Below, piece by piece: positions 25,221-34,270 of a stretch of 64,000 bases of DNA. The notes under the pieces were generated by a model. It did not search any database. It saw only the letters and a list, made by a program, of their open reading frames with translations, and was not told the DNA's origin. The first letter of the stretch is position 1, and each line of letters begins with the position of its first letter. Position numbers and translations under genes: made by a program. Source of the stretch: JAUIAI01 sp041396685 (GTDB taxonomy: Bacteria; Pseudomonadota; Gammaproteobacteria; Burkholderiales; Burkholderiaceae_E); the NCBI GenBank assembly GCA_041396685.1, contig JAWKYD010000011.1, positions 172,730 to 236,729 on the forward strand, written 5' to 3'.

Positions 25221-26230
25221 TTCGGCCTTCCCAGCTGATAGCGTCGCACGGCTGAATTGTGTTCGCCGAGTGTGGCCGAGAACTGGCTCGAACCATCGCC
25301 ACGAGCCACGAAGTAGAGCGCATCCGTGCTGGCCGGATGCAGCACCGCCCGCAACGAGGCCCGGCTGACCAGTGCGATCGGCGTGGGAGGCAGACCGTGA
25401 CGGGTATAGGTGTTGTAGGGAGTATCCGACCGCAGGTGCACGCGACGCAGGTCGCCGTCGAATGCGTCACCCAGCCCGTAGATGGTGGTCGGATCGCTCT
25501 GCAGCATCATGCCTCGGCGCAAGCGATTGACGAACACACCGGCGATCTGCGGGCGATCGGCCTCTACCCCGGTTTCTTTCTCGACCACCGAGGCGAGCAC
25601 CAGCGCCTCGTAGGGCGTGGCCAGCGGCAGACCCTCCTCGCGCCCGGCCCAGGCCTCGTCGAGCAGTTTGCGCAGCGCGTCGTGCGACATTCGGTAAATG
25701 TCGAGGTCGCTGCTGCCGGCGGGAAAACGGTAGGTGCTGGGGAAGAACAAGCCTTCCGGGTGGTCGCGCTCGATGCCCAGACGCTGCAACAGCGCCCGAT
25801 CGTCCAGCGAATCCGTTTCGTGGCGCAATTCGGGATGCGCACGCACGGTCGCGCGCAGCTGCGCGAAGCGCCATCCCTCGATGAATCGGATCTCGGCCAT
25901 CAACACGTCGCCCGCCACCATGCGGTCGAGCAGTTCGCGCAGCGTCTGCGGCTCGCGAACCTCGTAGATGCCGACCTGCAGGCGATGGGCATCGTCGCGT
26001 AGGCGGGCAGCAAGCTTGAACAGCCAATCAGGGGCCTGCGCGCCCGCGGCGCGCAGGGCACCCCCGACCTGCCGCAGACCCATGCCAGGGCGAACCTCGA
26101 CGCGCGCCGGCAGATTCACGAACACCAGGGGCTGCTCGCCGTAACGCTCCAGCGCCCAGCGATAGGTGAGCGCGGCCACGGCACCGACCAGGATGACGAG
26201 AACGACGAGTACCTTCAGGGTTCGGCGCAT
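25217..26230 (-). CDS. mltG: Endolytic transglycosylase (YceG/MltG)
   Basis: A 337-residue inner-membrane protein with a single N-terminal helix (about residues 6-24) and a periplasmic YceG domain. The catalytic glutamate is Glu217 in ASVVEKETG, and GLPPTPI with DALYFV near the end is typical. It cleaves nascent glycan strands and so limits peptidoglycan chain length. ATG 26230 gives a normal N-terminus, but MRMRMR starts at 26299 or 26287 are possible; none has a strong ribosome-binding site. It faces the divergent ygfZ gene across 202 bases. Confidence 0.92.
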   Translation of the reverse strand: MRRTLKVLVVLVILVGAVAALTYRWALERYGEQPLVFVNLPARVEVRPGMGLRQVGGALRAAGAQAPDWLFKLAARLRDDAHRLQVGIYEVREPQTLRELLDRMVAGDVLMAEIRFIEGWRFAQLRATVRAHPELRHETDSLDDRALLQRLGIERDHPEGLFFPSTYRFPAGSSDLDIYRMSHDALRKLLDEAWAGREEGLPLATPYEALVLASVVEKETGVEADRPQIAGVFVNRLRRGMMLQSDPTTIYGLGDAFDGDLRRVHLRSDTPYNTYTRHGLPPTPIALVSRASLRAVLHPASTDALYFVARGDGSSQFSATLGEHNSAVRRYQLGRPK

Positions 26231-26432
26231 GCGATCGTTGAAGTGTCTGTGCGGGGTGGGTCGGCGGTGGCGGCGCGCACCGCGCATGCGCATGCGCACC
26301 GAGTTGCGTGGCTGGCGCCGGCATCGGCAGCGGCAGCCAAGCCGTTTGCGCCGGCCTGGCTATCCATCCATACAAAACGACCGCTTCATATAATACGCGG
26401 CCTGTCCACTGCACCGAGTCTGAGCCAATGAC

Positions 26433-27569
26433 ATGCCCGCTGCGCCGTCGCGCATTCCTGGAGATGCCTGCGTCATGACATCAACGGACGACACGGCAAC
26501 ATCACAGCCAGCCGATTCGCCGCCGGCCGCCATTGCGAGCGCAGCCGGCTGGGCCGGGCTCGACGCCAAGCTCACACCCGAAGGCTGGCAGATCGGTGCC
26601 GGACCTGACGATCCGCCCATGCCGTGGCGGATCGCCGTCGCCGAGCTCGGCGTGATCCGGGTCACGGGCCCCGAGGCGCGGTCGTTCCTGAACGGCCAGC
26701 TGACCAGCAACATCGAGCAGCTCGCCCCTGGCGCGCTGCGGTTGGCCGCGTGGTGCTCGCCCAAGGGCCGCATCCTGGCCAGCATGTGGGTCGCTGCCAT
26801 GGCACCCGAGCATTTTGCGCTGGTATTGAGCCGTGAGCTGGTCGCGCCGATCGCCCGACGCTTGAAGATGTTCGTGCTGCGCGCCAAGGTCTCGGTCGAA
26901 CCACTGGACGAGTCGGTCGTGCCAATCGCGCTCATTGCCCCACCCGGCCATTCGTTGATCGCCGATGCCGATGCTCCCATGTCGGTCTCCGGCGACGGTA
27001 GCCGGCTGCGCCTGGGCGATTGCCACTTTGGCGACCAGCACTGGACGCGCACGCTCTGGCTGACGCCGCTCGAACAATGGCGCGATCGTTGGCGCTCGCT
27101 CGATGCTGCAGCCAGCGCTTCGGGCGACGCCTATCGTGCCGGTGAGATTCTCGCGGGCGAGGCGCGCATCGTGCCCGCCACCGCCGATCGCTTCGTGCCG
27201 CAAATGGTCAATCTCGAGTTGCTGGGTGGCGTGGATTTCGCCAAGGGCTGCTATGCGGGCCAGGAAGTCATCGCGCGCAGCCAGAACCTGGGCAAGCTCA
27301 AGCGCCGGATGCTGCCTGCCCTCGCCTCGCGACGCCTGAGCCCCGCTGAAGATCTCGGCGCCGAGGCGCAGCAGATCGAGGCCACGGTCGTCAGCTGCGC
27401 ATCGGCGGCGCCGATCGGCCGGCCCGACCGATTCCTCTGCCTGCTTGAAACCACGGCCGAGCGAGCGCAGGCCGGTCGTCATGCCGATCTCGGACTGGAG
27501 GGCATCGAACCACTCGATCTGCCCTACGCGATCCCAGAGCACAAACCTTTCGAGCGGCCGCGTTTCTGA
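26433..27569 (+). CDS. ygfZ: Folate-binding Fe-S cluster maintenance protein YgfZ
   Basis: A 378-residue YgfZ/GcvT-like protein that uses tetrahydrofolate to support Fe-S cluster enzymes such as MiaB. The hallmark K-G-C-Y-x-G-Q-E motif occurs as KGCYAGQE at about residue 271. Tetrahydrofolate-binding GcvT-like folds cover the middle. An alternative start is the ATG at 26475, which would remove 14 residues. Divergent pairing with mltG is conserved in betaproteobacteria, and the next gene begins 2 bases after its stop. Confidence 0.9.
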   Translation: MPAAPSRIPGDACVMTSTDDTATSQPADSPPAAIASAAGWAGLDAKLTPEGWQIGAGPDDPPMPWRIAVAELGVIRVTGPEARSFLNGQLTSNIEQLAPGALRLAAWCSPKGRILASMWVAAMAPEHFALVLSRELVAPIARRLKMFVLRAKVSVEPLDESVVPIALIAPPGHSLIADADAPMSVSGDGSRLRLGDCHFGDQHWTRTLWLTPLEQWRDRWRSLDAAASASGDAYRAGEILAGEARIVPATADRFVPQMVNLELLGGVDFAKGCYAGQEVIARSQNLGKLKRRMLPALASRRLSPAEDLGAEAQQIEATVVSCASAAPIGRPDRFLCLLETTAERAQAGRHADLGLEGIEPLDLPYAIPEHKPFERPRF

Positions 27570-27571
27570 GC

Positions 27572-27958
27572 ATGGATTCTCCCGCCCCGGGCACCCGCGA
27601 CCGGGATGCCGAAGTTTCCGTGTTCGTCTATTTCAAGGCCGACGCCGGTGAGCGCGAGCGCATTGGGGCGGCGCTGGCCGCGCTGGCGGCCGAGTCCCGG
27701 CGGGCGCCGGTCGTCGATGCCGGCTTCGCGCTGCGTCGCGACTCACCGCCACTCGCAAGCGGTGTGGGTCCCGTCGGTGCGCGGCCTCAGGACACCTGGC
27801 TCGAGCACTACCGCTTGCGCGCCGGCTCCGACGTCGACGCATGGCTGGCCACACTCGATGCGCAGGCCCGGCGCCACGGCCTGATTTCGTCAGCGACCGG
27901 CGCGAGACATGTCGAACGCTTCGTCTGGCTCGACGGCTCGGTCTTCCCATGTGCCTGA
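27572..27958 (+). CDS. DUF4936 family protein
   Basis: A 128-residue protein whose central VFVYFKADAGER-like start and dimer-like ferredoxin pattern match DUF4936, a betaproteobacterial family of unknown function. The gene fits tightly between ygfZ (2 bases) and the NRDE gene (10-base overlap), so it is probably translated with them. The C-terminal part has EHYRLRAG then a FVWLDGSVFPCA-like end with repeated aromatic residues. The function is not known; its neighbours suggest metabolic housekeeping. Confidence 0.82.
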   Translation: MDSPAPGTRDRDAEVSVFVYFKADAGERERIGAALAALAAESRRAPVVDAGFALRRDSPPLASGVGPVGARPQDTWLEHYRLRAGSDVDAWLATLDAQARRHGLISSATGARHVERFVWLDGSVFPCA

Positions 27959-28920
27959 TCGCATTTGCGCTATCACGCCACCCACGCTGGCCCGTGGTGG
28001 TGCTCGCGAACCGTGACGAATGGCTGGGGCGGCCGAGTGCCGCGGCGGCTTGGTGGCCCGATCGCGAAGGCTGCTTCGGCGGCCGCGACCTCGAAGCGGG
28101 CGGATCCTGGATGCTGCTGCAGCGCGCCGGCCGGCTGGCCATGCTTACCAATGACCCCCGTCTTGCCCGCGAACCCGGACAGCGCAGCCGCGGCGAGCTC
28201 GTCGTGGCTCTGGCAAACGATCCCGATCCGATCGAGGCGGCATTCGCCAAGCTGCTCGACACCGATGCCCGATACGCGGGGTTCCAGCTGCTGGGCATCG
28301 ATTGGCGCGAGGGCGAACCCCGCGCAATGGTGGCCTCCAATGTGCCCGACACGACGGGCACCAGCCGGCCTTTCTCTTTCGCTGCCGGCGTCCACACGCT
28401 GACCAATGCGCCACCCGACACGCCCTGGCGCAAGGCCTTGCTGCTGCAAGGCGCGCTGGCCGACGGGCTGCGAAACGACGGTGCCCTGCCGGTTGCCGAT
28501 TGGCTCGCCACCTTGAGCAGCACGCAACTGCCGGTGCATCGGGGCGACGTCCGATCAGCCGGGCACGTGGACGACAGGACACTGCCGGAATCCGCCGAGG
28601 CTCGTTCGCCGACGCCGGCGGGCACGGTGGCAGCGCCAGGACCCGCGCGACACAAGGCGGCGGCCGACATCCGGCGAGTACCCGATGCGTTCCAATTGCC
28701 CGAGCCGGCCGGGGCCTTGATGTCGCCATTCGTGGCCGCCGCGGAACCAAGCGGCTACGGTACCCGGGTGTCGTCGATCGTCACCGTAGCCGACGACGGC
28801 TTGGTGCGCTTCGATGAATGGCACTGGGCGGCCGCGGCATCGCCGCCGCGCTGGACGCGCCGCATCGCGACCCGTGTCGGTTCGCCCCCGGCCGCCGCGA
28901 GCCACGCAAGTCCACGATAG
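27949..28920 (+). CDS. NRDE-family protein (TANGO2 homologue)
   Basis: A 323-residue protein whose opening MCLIAFALSRHPRWPVVVLANRDEWLGRPS-like segment (split: MCLIAF, then VVLANRDEW at about residue 18) contains the NRDE motif of the TANGO2 family. These Ntn-hydrolase-like proteins are linked in animals to haem and lipid handling; bacterial role is unclear. The later GGRDLEAGGSW and LTNAPP motifs also fit. A Pro/Ala/Arg-rich insertion of about 50 residues (roughly 190-240) has no family counterpart and may be a flexible linker. It overlaps the DUF4936 gene by 10 bases. Confidence 0.85.
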   Translation: MCLIAFALSRHPRWPVVVLANRDEWLGRPSAAAAWWPDREGCFGGRDLEAGGSWMLLQRAGRLAMLTNDPRLAREPGQRSRGELVVALANDPDPIEAAFAKLLDTDARYAGFQLLGIDWREGEPRAMVASNVPDTTGTSRPFSFAAGVHTLTNAPPDTPWRKALLLQGALADGLRNDGALPVADWLATLSSTQLPVHRGDVRSAGHVDDRTLPESAEARSPTPAGTVAAPGPARHKAAADIRRVPDAFQLPEPAGALMSPFVAAAEPSGYGTRVSSIVTVADDGLVRFDEWHWAAAASPPRWTRRIATRVGSPPAAASHASPR

Positions 28921-28948
28921 CGTTCCGGGCCGGCTCGAACGCGGGCTG

Positions 28949-29650
28949 TCAGCGCAACGCGCCGAACACCTTGCCAAGCAGCTTCGAGCCGGTCCCGATC
29001 GGATCGGCCCGGATCGCTTTCTCTTCACGCGCGATCATGGTGAACAAACCCTCGAGCGCCTGGTCGGTCACATAGCCGGCAAGGCTGCTGTCGTTGCCCT
29101 TGACCAGGCCGAGCGCGGCGCCCTTGCCGGCCAGCGCATCGTACTGACGCGCGATGCCCAGTTCGGAGATCTGCCCGTCGACGATGGGTGTCAGCTTGCT
29201 CATCAGTTCCGCGCGTGAATTCTTGCGAAAAAACTGCGTGACCGAGTCGTCGCCGCCGGTGAGAATGTTCTTGGCGTCGTCGACGGTCATTTTCTTGACC
29301 GTGTCCGAAAGCACAGCCTTACCCTTGGGTACTGCCTGCTCGGCGGCACGGTTGATTGCGGCCTCGAGCGAATCGAGTTCGTCGCCCTTGCCAAGCATCT
29401 TGAACAGCCGGCGCGACTTGCTCAGCGCATCCGGAAGCGGAATGTGCAACTGAGGATCATTGGCGTAGCCGCCCGGCCGGCCGAGCAGCGCCACGGCCCG
29501 CTCACTGCCCTTCTCGAGCGCCGCGCGCACCGCCTGGCTCGCGTCGGTCGTCGAGATCAGATCGAGCGCTCCGGCCTGCGCCAGGCCAATGAAGCCCCCG
29601 GCGAGCGCGGCCACGCCCCATCGCAAAACTCGTTCAATCGATGACGTCAT
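28949..29650 (-). CDS. DUF4197-family exported protein
   Basis: A 233-residue protein with a signal-like N-terminus (hydrophobic about residues 11-27) and a helical body matching DUF4197, a family of unknown function. Segments such as ALDLISTTDASQAVRAAL, IPLPDAL and DGLFTMIAREE-like (here EGLFTMIAREE) are conserved in relatives. AAGGAG precedes the ATG. It converges with the NRDE gene (28 bases apart) and has no co-transcribed partner. The product is probably periplasmic or outer-membrane associated. Confidence 0.85.
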   Translation of the reverse strand: MTSSIERVLRWGVAALAGGFIGLAQAGALDLISTTDASQAVRAALEKGSERAVALLGRPGGYANDPQLHIPLPDALSKSRRLFKMLGKGDELDSLEAAINRAAEQAVPKGKAVLSDTVKKMTVDDAKNILTGGDDSVTQFFRKNSRAELMSKLTPIVDGQISELGIARQYDALAGKGAALGLVKGNDSSLAGYVTDQALEGLFTMIAREEKAIRADPIGTGSKLLGKVFGALR

Positions 29651-29720
29651 CGGGAATCTCCTTGCTCTGTTCCGCCTTCGAAAGGGCCATCTGACGGCAA
29701 CACGACCCTCATGGAACGGG

Positions 29721-30146
29721 TCATGCGTCAGCGGGTTGACCGATATGTCCGATGCGCTCGCGGAAATCGTCGGGCCATGGCTGCGACGCGCCGCTCGGAG
29801 CGTGCACGTAAACGTTCTGGCCGCTGATGAGCGTCTGGTCGCCGCGGCGGATCTCGAACGACAGTGTCATGCTCGAGCGGCCCAGCCGCAACGGCCTGAC
29901 CACGATGTCGATCTCCTCGTCGAAGCGCGCGGAGCCCATGTAATCGAGCTCGCTGCGCACCACGTAGACATCGTTGAAGATCGCGAACATCGCCTTCGCA
30001 TCGCCATCGTAGAGCGCGCGCAGATACTCGGTCATGCCGATGTCGAAATAGGTCAGATAGTGGCCGTTGAAGACCACGCCCTGCTGGTCCGCCTCCGCCC
30101 AACGCACCCGCAAATGGTGCGTGAACGATGCCGCGGCGCGGCTCAC
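29721..30146 (-). CDS. Hotdog-fold acyl-CoA thioesterase (4HBT/YbgC type)
   Basis: A 141-residue single-hotdog thioesterase. VRWAEADQQGVVFNGHYL contains the active-site Asp20 and the conserved N-x-x-Y/F-L pattern of 4-hydroxybenzoyl-CoA-type enzymes that hydrolyse acyl-CoA in the cytosol. The GTG at 30146 overlaps the SDR gene stop (GTGA), which decides the start over a longer open frame. It closes a leftward fatty-acid-metabolism cluster with an SDR, aldolase, thioesterase and beta-oxidation genes. Confidence 0.85.
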   Translation of the reverse strand: MSRAAASFTHHLRVRWAEADQQGVVFNGHYLTYFDIGMTEYLRALYDGDAKAMFAIFNDVYVVRSELDYMGSARFDEEIDIVVRPLRLGRSSMTLSFEIRRGDQTLISGQNVYVHAPSGASQPWPDDFRERIGHIGQPADA

Positions 30147-31027
30147 GAGCGGTCTCCGGCGCTCGGCGCCACATCCTGGCGCAGGCTGAACGGATTGGTC
30201 GGCTTGCGCAGCTCGGCCACGTCCTGCACGCGCAGGCGCACGGAATCCATGATCGGCGGGTGGGTGATGATGTAGAAACGGTCTTGCTCGATCGCGTCGA
30301 AGGTCATGCGGGCGACCTCGGCAGCGGTGACTTTGGCGCTGCGAATCGCCTTGGCCATGGCTGCCTCGGCGGCCTGCTGTGCATTCGTGGGTGGCGCGTC
30401 GGAACGCAGACCAGCGGGTCGGTTGCGGCCCGAATCCACGATACCCGTCGACACGAAGGCCGGGCACAGCACGCTGACGCCGATCGACGACTTGATCATC
30501 TGCAGGTCGTGATAGAGCGTCTCGGAATAGGCGACCACCCCGTGCTTGCTGACGTTGTAGACCGCCATCGTGGGTGGCGCGAGCAGCCCCGCCACCGATG
30601 CGGTGTTGACCACATGCGCGGGACGCCCGGCCTCGAGCATGGCCGGCACGAATGCCCGTACGCCGTGGATCACGCCCCACAGATTGACGCGCAAGACCCA
30701 TTCCCAATCGGCGACCGTGTTCTCCCAGGCCAGACCCCCTACCGCGACGCCGGCATTGTTGAACAACAGGCCCGGCGCGCCGAAGCGCTGCAGACAGGCA
30801 TCACGCAGCGCGTCGACCGAGGCGGGGTCGCCGACGTCGGTCGGCACGGCCAGCACGGACGCGCCCCGTTCGCTCACCATGCGCTCGGTTTCGGCCAAGG
30901 CATCGGCCTGGATGTCGGCAAGCACCAGATTCATGCCACGGCTCGCACCGATCAGCGCGAACTCGCGGCCGAAGCCGCTTCCGGCGCCCGTGATGACCGC
31001 CGTGCGGCCTTTGAATTCGGTCAACAT
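30143..31027 (-). CDS. Short-chain dehydrogenase/reductase
   Basis: A 294-residue classical SDR. The cofactor loop GAGSGFG is near residue 14, NNAG near 91, and the catalytic YNVSK near 166, with an upstream serine in NTASVAG. The C-terminal extension of about 60 residues is typical of larger SDRs that act on hydrophobic alcohols or ketones. GAGGACTGAG precedes the ATG. It lies between an aldolase gene (1-base gap) and a thioesterase gene with overlapping codons, so these three act as one unit. Substrate is not identified. Confidence 0.9.
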   Translation of the reverse strand: MLTEFKGRTAVITGAGSGFGREFALIGASRGMNLVLADIQADALAETERMVSERGASVLAVPTDVGDPASVDALRDACLQRFGAPGLLFNNAGVAVGGLAWENTVADWEWVLRVNLWGVIHGVRAFVPAMLEAGRPAHVVNTASVAGLLAPPTMAVYNVSKHGVVAYSETLYHDLQMIKSSIGVSVLCPAFVSTGIVDSGRNRPAGLRSDAPPTNAQQAAEAAMAKAIRSAKVTAAEVARMTFDAIEQDRFYIITHPPIMDSVRLRVQDVAELRKPTNPFSLRQDVAPSAGDRS

Positions 31028-31028
31028 C

Positions 31029-31790
31029 TCAGTCCTCGTATCCGGGGTTGATTCGATCGAGTCGCCGCCGCAAGGCGGGCCAGGCGAGCGCCGAGCCTTT
31101 GTCGGTCAGCGCCAGACGCAGCGCGTCGCGGATACCGGCGATCACCGGTTCGCCGATCTCGACCAGGGGGCCTCCAGCCTGGGCCATGACCTGGATCTCG
31201 CAGGCACGCTGCAGGGTAAACATGAACTGGAAGGCCTCGGCCACGGTACGGCCCACGGTCAGCAGACCGTGATTGCGCAGCACCAGACAGCTGTTGCGAC
31301 CCAGATCGCGCTGCAGGCGCGGTTTCTCGTCATCGCGCACCGCAATGCCTTCGTAGTCGTGATACCCCACGCGGTGCATGAGCACGGCCGCCTGCTGGGA
31401 GATCGGCAGCAGCCCGCCCGCCTGCGCGCTTACCGCGACGCCGGCCGGCGTATGCGTGTGGATCACGCAGGCGACGTCGGCACGTCCGTCGTGAATGCAG
31501 CTGTGGATCACGAAGCCGGCGGGATTGACCGGATGATCGGTCGCCAGTACCGGCCTGCAGGCCTGATCGACCTTGACCAGGCTGGATGCCGTGATCTCGT
31601 CGAACATCATGCCGTACGGGTTGATCAGGAAGTGATGTTCTGGGCCCGGGACACGCGCCGAGATGTGTGTGAATACCAGATCGTCCCAACCGAAGTGAGC
31701 GATCAACCGATATGCTGCGGCGAGATCGGTGCGGATCTGCCACTCCTGCTCCGACACGCTGGCCCGGACGTCCACCACGGGTGCGTTCAT
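31029..31790 (-). CDS. Class II aldolase/adducin-domain protein
   Basis: A 253-residue protein of the class II aldolase/adducin fold. The zinc ligands lie in IHTHTPAG at His111 and His113, with a third histidine in LRNHG and the family's GWDDLVFTHIS opening. Enzymes of this group cleave or isomerise phosphorylated sugars; non-sugar members exist and this protein's substrate is unknown. The ATG at 31790 has GGAGG upstream. It neighbours SDR genes in a lipid-type cluster, an unusual place for a sugar aldolase. Confidence 0.88.
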   Translation of the reverse strand: MNAPVVDVRASVSEQEWQIRTDLAAAYRLIAHFGWDDLVFTHISARVPGPEHHFLINPYGMMFDEITASSLVKVDQACRPVLATDHPVNPAGFVIHSCIHDGRADVACVIHTHTPAGVAVSAQAGGLLPISQQAAVLMHRVGYHDYEGIAVRDDEKPRLQRDLGRNSCLVLRNHGLLTVGRTVAEAFQFMFTLQRACEIQVMAQAGGPLVEIGEPVIAGIRDALRLALTDKGSALAWPALRRRLDRINPGYED

Positions 31791-31821
31791 GAGTCGATGC
31801 CTCCAGACGGGACCCTGCCCA

Positions 31822-32289
31822 CTAACGGTCGCGTCGCTTCTGATATTTGAAGGTTCCGGAGCCGCGCGCGACCAGGTTGCCCTTGCCGTCGCGAATCTCG
31901 GATTCGCAAAACGCCAGGCTCGAGGTGCGGTGGCAACAGACCGCGTTCGCGAACAATGACGGTCCCACCGCGGGCTGCATGAAGCTGGTCTTGAGCTCGA
32001 TCGTGATCAGGCTCTTGGCCGGGTCGTCGTCGTCGCGCGGCTGTGCGCGTCCGGCCATGACCATGCTGATGTCGATCAGGGTCATGACCACGCCGCCGTG
32101 CGCCATCGCGAACGAGTTCATGTGCCACTGATCGAGATCGAGCCGCAACCCGGCACGCCCGCCGCCGAACTCGACGAGATGCACGCCCACCGCGCGGATG
32201 AACGGGATGTCGATCGGAAACGGGCCGTCGGGATCCGGCCGGATCTCGCTCGTAAGCAGCGGGCGCTCGCGCGGGTCGTCAGACGGCAC
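31822..32289 (-). CDS. PaaI-type hotdog thioesterase
   Basis: A 155-residue thioesterase of the PaaI group. HMNSFAMAHGGVVMTLIDISM has the characteristic HGG and the following acid residue on the central helix. It likely removes acyl groups from stalled CoA thioesters. The GTG at 32289 is preferred because GGAGG lies 5 bases before it; another GTG 6 bases upstream is possible. It overlaps the preceding dehydrogenase gene by 11 bases and belongs to the same leftward cluster. Confidence 0.85.
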   Translation of the reverse strand: MPSDDPRERPLLTSEIRPDPDGPFPIDIPFIRAVGVHLVEFGGGRAGLRLDLDQWHMNSFAMAHGGVVMTLIDISMVMAGRAQPRDDDDPAKSLITIELKTSFMQPAVGPSLFANAVCCHRTSSLAFCESEIRDGKGNLVARGSGTFKYQKRRDR

Positions 32290-33055
32290 TGACACCTCCG
32301 TCGATGGCCAGGATCTGGCCCGTGATGTGTTTGCCCGCATCGGAACAGAACAACAGGCTGGCACCCTGCAGGTCGTGTTCGTCGCCTAACCGGTGCAAGG
32401 GTGTGATGCGCTTGATCTCGTCGGCAAACTGCTCCAGCGCGCCGCGCGTCATGCGGGTCGGAAAGAACCCCGGCGCCAGTGCATTGACCGTGATGCCGTG
32501 CGGTCCCCACTCGCCGGCCAGCGCGCGCGTGAAATTGACCAGACCCGCCTTGGTGGTGTTGTAGGCGATGGTGGTATTGGTACCCGGCGGATTGCCGCGC
32601 AGTCCGGCGATCGAGGCGACGTTCAGAATGCGGCCATAGCGGCGCGGAATCATCGATTCGCGACCGATCAGCTGGCACAGCACGAACACCCCGGTCATGT
32701 TGACGTTGACCAGCTTCTGCCAGGCCTCGAGCGGATGGTCTTCGGCGGGCGCCGCCCAGGTGGCGCCCGCATTGTTGACCAGGATATCGACGTGCCCGAG
32801 CGCAGCCAGGGCCGCCCGCCCGAACGCCTCGACGGATGCCGGATCGCCGACATCGACCGTCAGGCCCTCGACCGTGAAGCCCTCGCCGCGCAATTGCTCG
32901 ACGGCGGCCTGTACGCCGTCGGGCTTGCGGGCCGAGATCAGCAGACGCGCGCCGGCCTGGCCGAGCGCGCGCGCGATCTGCAAACCGAGCCCGCGCGACG
33001 CGCCGGTGACGATCGCATGTCGACCGCCGAGGTCGAACAGGCCGGCAATGCTCAC
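32279..33055 (-). CDS. Short-chain dehydrogenase, gluconate 5-dehydrogenase-like
   Basis: A 258-residue SDR with GASRGLG, NNAGA and YNTTK motifs, and a GGVSAV end. This pattern is seen in gluconate 5-dehydrogenase and 3-oxoacyl-reductase-like enzymes. The GTG at 33055 overlaps the thiolase stop (GTGA), so it is translated with that gene. In this context it most likely handles a hydroxyacyl or secondary alcohol intermediate of fatty-acid breakdown, but that is inference. Confidence 0.9.
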   Translation of the reverse strand: MSIAGLFDLGGRHAIVTGASRGLGLQIARALGQAGARLLISARKPDGVQAAVEQLRGEGFTVEGLTVDVGDPASVEAFGRAALAALGHVDILVNNAGATWAAPAEDHPLEAWQKLVNVNMTGVFVLCQLIGRESMIPRRYGRILNVASIAGLRGNPPGTNTTIAYNTTKAGLVNFTRALAGEWGPHGITVNALAPGFFPTRMTRGALEQFADEIKRITPLHRLGDEHDLQGASLLFCSDAGKHITGQILAIDGGVSAV

Positions 33056-34230
33056 AGAACCTCGAACAGCCCGGCCGCGCCCATGCCGCCGCCGATGCAC
33101 ATCGTGACCACGGCGAGCTTGGCGCCGCGGCGGCGGCCCTCGATCAGCGCGTGGCCGGTGAGACGCTGACCGCTGACACCGTATGGATGCCCGACCGCAA
33201 TCGCACCGCCGTTCACATTGAGCCGATCGCCCGGGATGCCGAGCTTGTCGCGGCAGTAGATCACCTGCACCGCGAAGGCTTCGTTGAGTTCCCAGAGGTC
33301 GATGTCCTCAACCTTCTTGCCGACCCGCGCCAGCAGCTTGGGCACCGCGAACGCCGGACCAATGCCCATTTCGTCAGGCTCGCAGCCGGCGACCGCGAAA
33401 CCGCGGAAGACACCAAGCGGCTTCAGTCCTTTCTTCTCGGCCAGGCTTGCCTCCATGACCACGCAGGCGCCGGCGCCGTCGGAGAACTGGCTGGCGTTGC
33501 CGGCCGAGATCACGCCGCCCGGCAGCGCCGGGCGGATCTGCGACACGCCTTCATAGGTGGTGTCGGCGCGCCGACCCTCGTCGTCGGACAGCGTGACGTC
33601 GCGGGTGAGGATTTGCTGGCTCCGCGGATCGGCGTAGGCCTGCCGGACCGTGATTGGCACGATCTCGTCCTTGAACTTGCCCGCCTCGGCCGCCGCGCAG
33701 GCGCGCTGCTGACTCTGCACACCGTATTCATCCTGTTGCTCTCGTGGTATGCCGTAGCGCTTGGCGACCATTTCGGCGGTTTGCAGCATCGACCAGTAGA
33801 TCTCGGGCTTTTTCTCGAGAAGCGCGGGATCCTGCGCCATGTGGCGATTGGCTTCGTTCTGCACGCAGGAGATCGACTCGACACCGCCGGCGACGAAGAC
33901 GTCGGCCTCGCCGGCGATGATGCGCTGCGCAGCCATGGCGATGGTCTGCAGGCCCGAGGAGCAGAAGCGGTTGACCGTGACGCCGCTGACCGTCACCGGA
34001 CAACCGGCGGCGAGTGCGATCTGGCGTGCGATGTTGCCGCCGGTCGCGCCCTCGGGCGTGGCACAACCCATGAGTACATCCTCGACCTCGCCGGCCTCGA
34101 TGCCAGCGCGCTCGATGGCAGCCCGCACGACATGGCCGCCCATGGTGGCGCCATGGGTCATGTTGAGAGCGCCCCGCCAGCTCTTGGCGAGCCCGGTACG
34201 GGCCGTGGAAACGATGACTGCTTCGCGCAT
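33052..34230 (-). CDS. fadA: Acetyl-CoA C-acyltransferase (thiolase)
   Basis: A 392-residue thiolase. The nucleophile is Cys90 in NRFCSSGLQT, GGAIAVGHPYGVSG contains the catalytic histidine, and MCIGGGMG near the end provides the second cysteine. It cleaves 3-oxoacyl-CoA to acetyl-CoA, the last step of beta-oxidation. AGGAA precedes the ATG. It lies between a FadB-type gene and an SDR, consistent with a degradation operon. The symbol is by role; synthetic-type thiolases look similar. Confidence 0.9.
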   Translation of the reverse strand: MREAVIVSTARTGLAKSWRGALNMTHGATMGGHVVRAAIERAGIEAGEVEDVLMGCATPEGATGGNIARQIALAAGCPVTVSGVTVNRFCSSGLQTIAMAAQRIIAGEADVFVAGGVESISCVQNEANRHMAQDPALLEKKPEIYWSMLQTAEMVAKRYGIPREQQDEYGVQSQQRACAAAEAGKFKDEIVPITVRQAYADPRSQQILTRDVTLSDDEGRRADTTYEGVSQIRPALPGGVISAGNASQFSDGAGACVVMEASLAEKKGLKPLGVFRGFAVAGCEPDEMGIGPAFAVPKLLARVGKKVEDIDLWELNEAFAVQVIYCRDKLGIPGDRLNVNGGAIAVGHPYGVSGQRLTGHALIEGRRRGAKLAVVTMCIGGGMGAAGLFEVL

Positions 34231-34270
34231 GATGGTTCCTTTCAGAGACGGTGTCGGTGGGTCGTCGGGT